From: Maylandia zebra
Lineage: Eukaryota; Chordata; Actinopteri; Cichliformes; Cichlidae
Reading direction: 5' to 3'
DNA length: 64,000 nucleotides
NCBI RefSeq assembly: GCF_041146795.1
Contig: NC_135176.1
Coordinates: forward strand, 20,309,286-20,373,285
Shown piece after piece: positions 51,242 through 61,575 of this stretch. The notes beneath the pieces are model-generated. The model saw only the letters and a list, made by a program, of their open reading frames with translations. It made no database searches and had not been told where the DNA came from. Made by a program: the position numbers and the translations under genes. Numbering within the stretch: position 1 is the first letter of the stretch; each line of letters starts with the position of its first letter.

Positions 51242-54200
51242 ATGCAGGTAGAGAACACCCACCCGAGGTGTTTCCTGAGCTGCCTATTCTTGGCTGGTCT
51301 CTACGTTGGCAGTTTGTACGTCTGGAGAAGCAGCTCACCAAGGTATACAGCTCACCAACAGGCATGAGAGAAGTGCTGTTAGGCCAGACAACTAAACTTA
51401 AACTGTGCGTGCAGGGATCATCCCAGTGTGATAAAGCGTCGCTGTGCTAGTGTGCTGCTGGTCTCTGTAGTGTCACCTGCAGTTGTGAAGACATGGATAC
51501 ACTGGGCTGATGTCAAGGTGAGTATACTGTAGATAGTAACATTTCCCCTGGAGGATTTACCTTGTGACCCGACAAGTTTCAGCACTATGAGTTTAACTCA
51601 ACTCTGTGACAATTTAAACTCCACCTATCGTTCAATTCTGAATCTGTTTGTTTATTTGTCCCGATTGTTACCTTTGTAAAGGATCTTTTCCATCAGTAAT
51701 CTATACCAATCAAATCAAATCTGTGATTACTGCTCATCTAAAATTAAATGTTATGAACAATATTCCCAAAAGTATTTGCTTTTTTTTCTTCAAACTCAAC
51801 TTGAACTTGAAATATCCGTAAGGTTTAATGTGATGTTGCTATGATGTAGCTATAACAGCTTCAACTTTTCTGGGAAGGCTTTCCACAGAAGAAGTGTTTA
51901 TGGGAATTTTTGACCATTCTTCCATCCCAAAGGTGTTCCATCAGTTTGAGGTCAGGACTCTGTGTAAGCCAGTTAAGTTTTTCCCCACCAAGCTTGCTCA
52001 TCCATGTCATTATGGACTTTGCTTTGTGCACTGGTGCGCAGTCCTGTTGGAGCAGGAAGGAGTCACCCTCGTCCCCAAACTCTTCCTATAAAGTTGGGAG
52101 CATGAAAATGTCTTGATATGCTGAAGCATTAAGAGTTCCTTTCACTGGAACTAAGGGGCTCAGCCCAACTGAAAAACAACCCCAGACTATAATCCCCCCT
52201 TCACCAAACTTTACACTTGGCGCAATGCAGTCAGACAACCACCAAACCCAGACCCATCGGATTGTCCATCATCCACAGAGCACGTCGCTATTGCTCTGGA
52301 GTCCAGTGGCGGAGTGCTTAACACCACTGTATATGACACTTTGCATTATTCTTGGTGATGTGAGGCTTGGATGCAGCTGCTCGGCCATGGAAACCCATTC
52401 AATGAAACTCTCTCCACACTGTTCTTGAGCTAATCTGAAGGCCACATGAAGTTCGGTGACTCGTTTCACTTCAGTGACTCGTTTAAACGTCATTCTCACG
52501 GTTTCTAAAACACATTTTGCCCTTCAGGCGGACGTGTCTGTGTGGGAGTTGATGGGACTTCGCATGGACGGTTTGGTTGCTGCATCCATATTACCTTTAT
52601 TACTTACTATGGTAAGTCAGGGGATCCCATATCTGATTAACTTGATTCTGCATTCAAAATATTAATATAAATTTTGTTTAGCATACATTTGTAACATTTT
52701 GCTTCATTAGAGATGGAAAAGAATAGTACTGATTTCAAATTGCTTAACTGAGGGCACAAATATCTCTGAAGTTTTATATGTAGCGCACATTAAATACTTA
52801 CAGATGAAAACCCAGGATTTATTTACATTTACATCATTAACATAAGATTTGTCAGAAATGAAGAAAACCATAGTCAATGAGTCTTTCAGTAGCTTCAAAC
52901 AGTAATCTGTAGATCCCGTTTCTCTCATACAGCAATATATTTATGCTTAGCTGAGGCATGCTTGACATTTCAGAGATTTATTTCCATTCCTGCTAAGCGT
53001 GGCCTCAGCTTAGCTTTGCAACTTCCATTAAATGTCTACGTTCTGCAGTAATATCCCCATGGGCGAGTTTAAACCACACACTGACAAATGTACCCTGTAG
53101 TTTCCAGTTTAATCTTTTTTTTTTAAATTTACATCCTCTAGATTTTATAAACAACTGGTTTTACTCTCCCACGTCAGGTTTTTTATCTCGGCCCACTGGT
53201 TCACTCCGCTATAGACAACCCCAAAGGCTTCACCGGGGAAATGCAGTGTGCACTGGGTACGTTTGTCTCTATAATAACTGAATGTTATGTTGGGTTAACT
53301 GGAATCAGAGAGCTGCACATGTGTGCTTTCATGCACTTCTCCCAGATGTTCAGTCATGGAGGCGGTGTGCGGGGGACGCAGTGTGGCTCAGAAACCAGGT
53401 GGTGGCACCAGTGACAGAGGAGCTGGTGTTCAGAGGGGCCATGCTTCCTATGTTGGTGCCCTGCACGGGACCCACAGGCGCTATCGTCACCGCTCCACTG
53501 TTCTTTGGAGTTGGTATGTGAAAAAGTTTTCAAACAGAAAAAAAAACCATATTTGCATATATTTGAACTATTTCAGATTAAATTTTAACACCAAGTTCGA
53601 GAGACTTCTTCTTCTCCCAGCAGTTCCTACATCCATGAACGCTCTCTGTGATCTTCCTCTTTTCCTCCTGCCTGGCAGCTCCATATTCACCCTCTTTTGT
53701 CCAATCCAGTCGCCACCCTTCCTCTGCACCAAGGAGGAGAGAATAATAAATGTTGCATTTTGTGCCTCATTTTTTCTTCCAAATCTATGTTTGCAAGTGT
53801 TACATTACATTTGGTTTGACTGCCTTTAATGTCAACTGCCTCATTTTAGCTCATTTCCACCATGTCATAGAGGAGCGACGCCTTGGGAAAGAGAGCATGA
53901 GTGTCATCCTTCTGGTGGCAGGTCAGTTAGCTGAAAAGGCAAACCATGTTGTCATGATCAGAGCAAGGTGACTCATTTCTTTTAGCTTGATTTTGATCAT
54001 CTTTATGTGACATGGACTGATAAAACTAAAACTGAGCACTTTGATCGCATCTTTTTTTCTCTCACAGGGATGCAGTTCTTGTACACAACTGTTTTTGGTG
54101 CTTTTACTGCCTTTATATTCATGAGAACTGGTAAGATATGTGATCTATACGATAATTTGGTCACTCATTAGCCTACGATAATCAACCCATTTCATCTGAA

Positions 54201-54450
54201 ATCTTTGTTTTGTTTTGGGGTTTTTTAAGGGCATGTTGTCGGTCCAGTTTTGTGCCATTCATTTTGCAACAGTCAGGGCCTGCCTGACATCAGCTCTGCC
54301 CTGCAACACCCTCACAGTTCAGCTCTGCTCTTCTCATATCTGATGGGAGGCCTGCTGTTTCTGGTGCTGCTCTTCCCGCTGACAGACCAGTACTTTTATG
54401 GTCCCATTCCCATCTGCAGCCTGGCTCCCCCTCCAGGGTCGGTTTGCTGA
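51242..54450 (+). CDS. rce1: CaaX prenyl endopeptidase RCE1 (Ras converting enzyme 1)
   Basis: ER membrane protease that removes the -aaX tripeptide from prenylated CaaX proteins such as Ras, after farnesyl or geranylgeranyl transfer and before ICMT methylation. Coding exons: 51242-51342, 51415-51517, 52528-52611, 53178-53256, 53346-53513, 53850-53921, 54068-54130 and 54230-54450. Together they give 296 residues (human 329, with a longer N-terminus). The ATG at 51242 follows an in-frame stop at 51218-51220, which fixes it as the earliest start. The first membrane segment is [13 protein letters not shown]. Catalytic signatures of the glutamate intramembrane protease family are intact: TEELVFR (Glu147, Glu148), AHFHH (His180, His182, His183) and CHSFCN (His233, Asn237). 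Several hydrophobic spans follow. The open frame at 51163-51450 is an out-of-frame shadow of exon 1. Confidence 0.96.
51757..52500 (-). mobile_element. Degenerate Tc1/mariner-like transposon in rce1 intron 2
   Basis: The left edge CAATATTCCCAAAAGTATTTGCT (from about 51758) resembles the terminal repeat of a widespread fish/amphibian Tc1-like family. The interior, read on the minus strand, is transposase debris, recognisable at 52340-52450 (GGATGCAGCTGCTCGGCCAT, TGTTCTTGAGCTAATCTGAA). It stops about 30 bases before exon 3, and the other terminal repeat is missing. Confidence 0.65.
53600..53740 (-). mobile_element. RTE-like LINE scrap in rce1 intron 5
   Basis: The block CTCCTGCCTGGCAGCTCCAT with a following TTTTGTCCAAT recalls the same family as the 9.98-10.41 kb fragment, in the same orientation. 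It is short and has no open frame. Confidence 0.4.
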
Positions 54451-54712
54451 ATGAAATCGAATTAAGTTAAATGCGCTCCAGCTCTCCTTCTTTTACTCTG
54501 GATTTCATTTTGTGATGTAAAAAGTTGCTGTTTTTTTTTCTTTTTAACAAAACTAAAAATCTATGCGTGTATATATGTCTATGCGTGGGTGGGTCAGCAT
54601 GAGAGCAGAATGATTAGAGCAGTTTAGACATTTCCTGCATGGTTAAAAATATTTCCTACTGTATTGAAACTCAATGCCAGTACAACTTTCCCCGGTTAAA
54701 AGGGAGAAAAAG

Positions 54713-54754
<42 letters not shown>

Positions 54755-55390
54755 ATGGCTGAGAAAAAAAACACATGCAGACAGAGCGATGGAGACAGAC
54801 ACAAACACAGACGATGTTGCCAGAAAATACACAAAGGGAACCAAAGTGAGAGGCACAACTAAAACGTGTGCTATTAGGACAAATAAGGCTATGACAGTCA
54901 GGCTGTAGCAGTAAATACAGAAAGAAGTGAGGGAAAATGGTTGGAGTGGGCAGAGAAAAGGAAAGAGGAGAAATGTAAAGGAAAAGTGGAGCGGGAAGAA
55001 GCTTAAAGTATTTCCCCAGGGAAACTGAAAATGTGAAGTAGCAGAGATGAGGGAGAGGAGGTCATTCAGGGTCTGTGGAAATGGTTAAAGGTTGCATTGG
55101 ACAATTAAGAGTCAGACAGATGTTTACAAATTAAAACAGTGGGGGTAAAGTCACGCATGTTTCTGCACATGTACTACATGCATATCTTAGCTGTTCTTCA
55201 GTCAGTAAACTCTGGTCTTGACTAAAGTTTTTTTTGAATCCCATTTCAACTGGTAAGGTTTTCTTTAAGCCTTTATTAGATGGAAAAGGAGAAAAGTGGG
55301 GGAAATGACACGCAGGAGATGGTCTGTGGCAGATATGAACACAAACAGCCTTTGGCATACGGGCTGCCTGTTTAACCACATGTACAGACG
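54451..55390. other. rce1 3' flank with (TG)n tract
   Basis: It contains the 3' UTR of rce1, whose end is unclear because no canonical AATAAA was found close by. A (GT)n tract lies at 54715-54753, followed by a purine-rich stretch at about 54900-55080. The small open frames across the GT tract are artefacts. Confidence 0.5.
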
Positions 55391-55394
55391 CTCC

Positions 55395-56470
55395 TGCAGC
55401 AAAAAAAGATCAGATTTTTGTAGTGTTCCTCTGCACACCACCACAGTGGATTTTAAATCAAACAATCAACATGTGATTGAAGCACAGACTTTCAGCTTTA
55501 ACTCAAAGGCTTTAACAAACATATTATACTGGCTGTTTAGGAATTACAGTCATTTTTTATGTACAGTTCCCCATTTTCAGAAGCTCAAAATGAATTGGAC
55601 AGTTGACTCATAAGCAGGTTCGTGCCACACTGAGGCCTGTTTTCATGATAAATGTAGCACACGTAACACTGGAAGTTGTTTCAAACTGTTTAATTTGTAA
55701 CTTTTGAAGTGGCCAAATCAAAAGTCTGTTACATTTCTGAAAAGAATGAATGCACTGGTTCTCTCAGCAACACCAACAGACCTGAAAGACCACAGAAGAT
55801 GAAAGTGGATGATGACAGAATTATTTCCATGGTTAAGGAAAACAACTTTACAATATCTAATGTAAGAAGATTCTCTGGGAGGTAGAGGTGAAGTCTCTAA
55901 AAGAGCCTGCACAGTTCAGAAAAAAAAATATTAGACAGATGAAACAAAGTATAACTTCTACCAGAACGATGGCAAGAGAAATGTTAGTAGAAGGAGAGAA
56001 ACAGTGTGTCAGGCATGAGGAGGTAATGTTATGATATGATAATATATGGCTTTCAGTGAAACCAGGTAACTAGTGGAGGTTTTTTTTTGATGAAGTGACT
56101 CCTGGTAGAAATAGCAGGATTAATACTGAAGCGTTCAAGGCTGTACACTCTGCTCAGATTCATCCAAATGCTGCAAAAACTGATTCGACAGCGCTTCATG
56201 GTGAAATAGATACTGGCTCAAAGCAACCCAAGAGTTTTTTAAAGAAAAGAAATGGGATATTTTTCAATGGTAACCCAATTACTTTTCAACCCTCTTAAAT
56301 GGGGGGACGGTAAATGCAATACATTTGTTAAACCCCTTGAATGAAAGCTTTAAAAAATAAAATAAATACAAATCTGACTTCAATCACATCTATATTGTTT
56401 GATTTAAAATCACCTGTGGTGGTGTACAGAGGCAAAACTCCAAAAAAATGCATCTCTATCCAAAAACATA
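55395..56470 (+). mobile_element. DNA transposon (Tc1/mariner-like) with long terminal inverted repeats
   Basis: Sequence at about 55415-55520 is repeated in inverse orientation at about 56340-56456. Both share CACACCACCACAG-type and GATTTTAAATCAAACAAT blocks over about 100 bases at roughly 80% identity. Between them are + strand transposase remnants, notably a stretch reading DDRIISMVKEN near 55810-55850, and an AAATGGGATATTTTTCAA block near 56250. No long frame survives. Confidence 0.65.
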
Positions 56471-58391
56471 CTGACTTAAGTATTAAGGCCACGTTTAACT
56501 ACACTGAGCATTCAAAATGCTTTTGCATCCAAATTCATTCTCAAATTGGCATTAAATCGTGCACATAAGGCAACAGTATACTGCACCTACAATATTAACA
56601 GATTTGAACCCTGACTAACGTTTCAGCTGGGCAAGTAACACTGGTTTCAAAGTGCTGCTGGCTAAGATGGGGACTAGGGATCATCTTCAAAATGAAACAC
56701 AGAAAAGAGATAGAACAAAAATACGCCCTACCTTCACTCTTACACATTTTTCCAAACCAAAATCACTTCATAAGTCAATCTCATCCTGTCGCCGATACCA
56801 CAGCATTGCAGCTTCACCTTTAGTGTTTGGCGCTGGGCAGTTTTGTAGCTTTATCCGACTGCAGCTGTCTGCACCTGAAAATGACACACGGCTCATGATG
56901 TATGATATACAAGCATCTCCTTTTCACGTTGTAGCGTCAGCCGCGGGTGTCACGCTTGGATGGATTGAATATTTCAGATTTAAAAGGATTAAAAAAGCTT
57001 TTTTTTCCCCAGATCTTTATTTATTCAGGGATAGACTGCTCATTTGTCAGCATGCTCCTTCCCTGCTTCGCTTTCCTACATTTCAACTCAGTGATCCTTG
57101 GCATCTTTCCAGCTCAACAAGGTCTACTAAATTTGTGGGACATTGCTGCACTGACTCAAACTTGGCAGCAGGTTTTTGTAAGAAGCTTCTGAAAGAAAAA
57201 GGTGGAACCTGCTTCATTGCTGGGAGTATTAAACAAAGACAGCAGAGGGAAAATGCATATTTTTGCATTGTTTTAGGGAGTGATTTACTTTGTTTAGACT
57301 TCTTTTTTTCTTATTTACTGTAGAAAAGCTGTTTTTTGGGAGAAAAAGAGTAGGAAAATGAGCCCGGATCAAATGAGGGACGTGGATGTGTGCAAAATGT
57401 GAAGTTTCCAGGATATTAAACGGTGCAGAAATGAGTCAGACACATGACCGTTCTACACATCAGACGCCCGTCTGTCTCTTTGTTTCTCCTTTTGTGTCCT
57501 CTCCTTTCTTTTCGCAGTTGATGGTTTTGCCATTACAAACACACACACGCGCGCACACACGAATGCTCCCTCCCTGGAGAAATATTACTGTATCGTGAAA
57601 TGCAGAGCAGAGAAGTGTCGTCCATGCGTGCATGCGTGTGTCTATGGAAAAGCTGAGCCTGTCATCTGGTAAAGAAATAATCTTTCAGGAATTATCCTCT
57701 CCCAGTTTTCTGTCCTCCCATTCTGCCTCTCAGCAGTTTTTAAACCTTGACTCGCTGTTTGTCTGAGGTTTGTTTATACATGTGTGATTCTGTACATGCA
57801 GCTGACTCCTATTGCAGTTAATAATACATAAATCATTGCCTCCTTATCCTTTGCTACTCATGTTCCTTTTTATTTCGCTATGCTAAGCTTCTTTTTTTTA
57901 CCTGCAGAGTTTGGTGGAGAATGTTTTATCTTGTTTTTCATGTAAGCAAGTAATGAAGGAACTTTTTAGCATTTTCAGCTTGTAGTTGAGGCGATGTTTG
58001 CACTGTGTGATGATTTAACTATTAATACGTAAAGGTTAAAAATCAAATGAGACACCTTCACTGCTTTGACATAGCTTCAATGCTTATTTACTGACTTGCA
58101 GCCGTCCATACATTTTTAGCCGATGCATCCAGTAATTGAAGACTATAACCAACGGGAATTGATCTCCTCTCGATTTAACAACTGGAGAGCAACCCAGGTC
58201 GGTTCAGACGTTTGTGGTATAGATTTGTTGACAGTGTGGGTGTGGATGGAGGGCATCTGTGTCTGCTGTGAAAGATGAAGCATGTGGACGTTGTAGAAGA
58301 AGTGGATAAAAGTATCCTCTTTTTCCTCCACTGAAATTACCAGGAATGCCTACAGTCTATTATTTAACCACAAGGCCACTGCTAATTGTTT

Positions 58392-58393
<2 letters not shown>

Positions 58394-58463
<70 letters not shown>
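58394..58463. repeat. (GT)n microsatellite
   Basis: Uninterrupted GT tract of about 70 bases. Confidence 0.95.
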
Positions 58464-58464
<1 letters not shown>

Positions 58465-59968
58465 TTAAAACACCAGCGGTTGGGAAAAATGAACAACGTG
58501 ACGTGTCCTGCTCTACTTGATATGGCACAGATGCTGCAACAGGCCTGAGTGGTGCGATTCTGTACTCCCGTGACCCAAGACCATGAGGAAATAACTAAAC
58601 AGTTTCACTGGCATCAGACGAGCTCAGGAACAGAGGCATAACTAATTTGTTTAGTCCCAAAAAGCCTCTATTAGCATTTAAAGCCTTGCGTTTTTATATA
58701 TTTCAATTATGTCACAACATAAGAATTAAACGTTTCTATATACAGCACTCTATGTTCCATTTACTGACAGATTCTTGTGCAAAAGCAACCAGTCCTTAAA
58801 TGTAAAAATCCATGTGGGTGAAGGCATTTCCAGCAGAGCTCTCTTCTGCCAGGAATGCCTTGCTCTCACACTCACACCTGAAAGTTCCTCAGTATAACTG
58901 CAGGGTGATCTGTTTGACACTGAGCAGCTCCGCTAAAGCATCTGGGGCTCTTTCAATGTATCTGCCCAGATTTATCCTACTGACTCACTGATCCATCCAA
59001 CAGCCTTCTGGGAGAACAGACACAGTTTAGTCCAGCGAGTTCAAAATAACACTTTTTGGGCTCGTCCTTTCATCTGAGAGAATATTTCACATTTAAAAAA
59101 AGGGGATCCTAGTGAAGGTGAAGTAACTGTTTAATTGTTTTTAAGTGTTTCAAGCCAAACAACTACTGGATTCCATTCCATGATTTAGTGTCCATATATT
59201 TATGGTCCCCAGAAGTCTTGGCTTATCCCTGGAAGGTCAAAGTTCACAGGTTCAACCGCATGAACTGTGCTGACTTTGGCAATCCCTTTGTTTGTCGTGA
59301 GCTTCACATCTGTGATTTTTAAGTGAAACAAACTCAGACTGGAATGGAATTTGGTGCAGACACTCATGTTCACAAAAGTAAGATTTCTGTCTTTCTTTCA
59401 TTGTGCTCGTGTGCAAGCATCAACACTGGCACTGCATTTAGCTTCAGCTGGCATTTGCATTTGTTTATTAGGAATTTGGTGAAAATTTTACCTGCTGAGG
59501 GGAGATGTGAGCTTCTTGCAGTCTATTAAAATTCATGTCACGTGTTCTTTTCCGTATGGAAAAAAGAGCCCAAAGTGTGTAATACATATAAGACATATAA
59601 GGTTTAGTGGCCACAGAAGAACATCAGATCAAGAACATCTACCGGGCTGTTAAAAAATGAATTAGTGGTTAAAATGAAATGGAGAGGTTTTGGAGCTGGA
59701 AGGTACAGTTCAGCTGCTTGGAATCCAGAATCTGAGAATGTATCAGAGCCAGTAATGATATGTGGCAAGCGGCTCGGAGTCAAGGAGGTAGAAAGTAAGC
59801 TGTGACCTAGGGGGCTGCACATATTAAATCAAGAGCTCTGTATGTTCCATTAGACGTCTTAGACACACTGTGTTTAGATTAATGTGAAGAGGGGGGATTG
59901 GGAGTGCAGGGCTATGGAAAGGAGAGGTTTTGTCTGTTCTGTCAATTACAATTCTGGAATCTGTCTCT

Positions 59969-59999
59969 GGGGCGGGGCTATAAGGCCAGGGGGCGGGGC
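59969..59999 (+). promoter_or_regulatory. Twin GC boxes around a TATA-like motif
   Basis: GGGGCGGGGC occurs at 59969-59978 and again at 59990-59999, with TATAAGG between. The surrounding DNA is AT-rich and no coding sequence follows, so function is doubtful. Confidence 0.25.
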
Positions 60000-60799
60000 T
60001 AATCAGGCTCCATGATTGAATAAACAGAAGTTTGGGGTGAAAACTGGGGTTCTGGAGAAAAGATTGCTGATCTGGTTGCTCAAATAGCTAAACCTGAGGA
60101 GAAGAAGGAGAGGGGGGAAAGCAAAAGAATTCAAAGAAAAATAAAGGAGAGACACGGGGAATGAAAGAATAATAAGGAAAGGGAGAAACAGCTGAGTGTT
60201 GGGGTAGTCCAAGAAAAGCAGGAGAAGTGGGGAGACAGGAGCAGGATGAGGGATGTTGAAAAGGAGGAAAGGGAGGTGGGGAACAAGATCGAAAGGCTCT
60301 TTAGGTTCTCCAGGATCCTGAGGTTTTATGTTTGTTCTCCCCCAAGTTCCAGTGGTTGTTACATAACTGGAAAAGACTGCTGAATAGTAAGATTGTGTAT
60401 GGTCTGCCTGCCAACACAATCACAGCACAGCCAGCCGACTCATCTGCTGTACACTGGGAAAACACGAGCTTGGATGTGTGGCTTGGATTAGCCACACAAT
60501 GTGTAGCTAATAAGTTCAACTTTGAATGCAGTGTGACTTTTCCATCCCATCATCCTTTGTTAAGAGGCTACAGAGGTGAAATCATGCTTTCATGTTTAAA
60601 TTTGTATCAAAAAGCCTTTTTACGCCAGACCAAGAGGAAAGTTGGAGAGTGAAGCAATGACATAAAGCTGCTTGTAATTGACATGTGGCAGGTCAAGCTT
60701 CCCACAAAGAAACACGATGAGCATCCATACAGTGTTTTAGCTTTCAGCAGTTCAACAGTCTTGTGCATGGTGGACTTTCAGCTGATAGCTGTTTGTGCC

Positions 60800-61482
60800 T
60801 GTTATGACCCAGTGATGTGTTTGTTGGTATTGTGCATCCCACCGGAGGATGGTTGGTGGTATTTTCCCTTTTCTTTCTTTTTCCCTCTCCTAGAAGGTGG
60901 ACACCTAGGCGTGGCTGCTAAGTATCCGGGTGGAGTCTTTACCTATCCTCGGACTGGATAATTGATGGACCACCTCCAGTACTTAACGTCCGGATGACAG
61001 ACACCTGGCAGTGCTTTTGGGGAACCCCGTTGACTCGATCACGGAGTTGTGTGTGTTGTTATTGTAGTGCAGGCTGGAGTATTCACGTGTACCTCTAGCC
61101 TTGCCATGTAAATAATTGTAAATAGGTTAACAAGTGGCGGTCACTTTTTTTTTTGTACCTTTGCTGTATAACTTTCACTGTCGCAGCCTAGTAGGCGTGA
61201 GAAGCCGTTTCTTTTGTTGAACAAGTTTTCTCCTGTTTTTCGTTAGGTAATTAGGTAAGAGACTTGTCTTTTGTTTTTGTTTTTGTTTTTTTCTAGGGAA
61301 GTGTAGGGAGTGGGTTTTAGGGGGTTTTGTTTATTGTTTTGGCATTGCTCACTGCCGATGAAAATAAATGGCTGCTTAAATACTTGACAAAGGTGTCTTT
61401 GTTGGGGTTTGTGCGTGGGTGGGAAGTGAGTGGGGCAAAACTTTTGTTGCGTTTGATTGCTTGCCGGGACCAGAACGTAACA
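60800..61482 (+). mobile_element. 5' long terminal repeat of an LTR retrotransposon
   Basis: It begins TGTTATG and ends CGTAACA, near-perfect short inverted ends (TG..CA). It is 683 bases long. A polyadenylation signal AATAAA lies at 61363-61368. A primer-binding site follows 3 bases after the end. The 3' LTR lies beyond the window, so the limits rest on the inverted ends and the position of the primer site. Confidence 0.8.
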
Positions 61483-61485
61483 TAT

Positions 61486-61503
61486 TGGGGGCTCGTCCGG
61501 GAT
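61486..61503 (+). other. Primer-binding site complementary to tRNA-Pro
   Basis: The 18 bases TGGGGGCTCGTCCGGGAT match the 3' end complement of tRNA-Pro, the same primer type used by murine leukaemia-type retroviruses. It lies 3 bases after the LTR and 72 bases before the gag ATG. Confidence 0.85.
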
Positions 61504-61575
61504 GGTTCTTTTTGTGGCTTGTTTTCTTGGTTGGCGGTTTTTTCTTGTGTGGGGGGTGTGTGTGTGTGTGTTAGG

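Larger units (their letters stand above)
56475..60799. other. Repeat-rich gene desert before the LTR element
   Basis: No gene recognised. An open frame at 56652-57323 (223 codons) starts with GTG, has an irregular composition and resembles no family I know. The stretch also contains a (GT)n tract (58394-58463), purine-rich DNA (60090-60290) and a GC-box/TATA cluster near 59969-59999. Confidence 0.55.

Noticed and set aside
51163-51450. Open frame of 95 codons at the start of rce1
   Set aside because: It runs in a different frame from the conserved RCE1 sequence. The real start is the ATG at 51242, preceded by an in-frame stop.
56652-57323. Plus-strand open frame of 223 codons
   Set aside because: GTG start, irregular composition and no recognisable domain, lying next to a transposon. 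Most likely chance.
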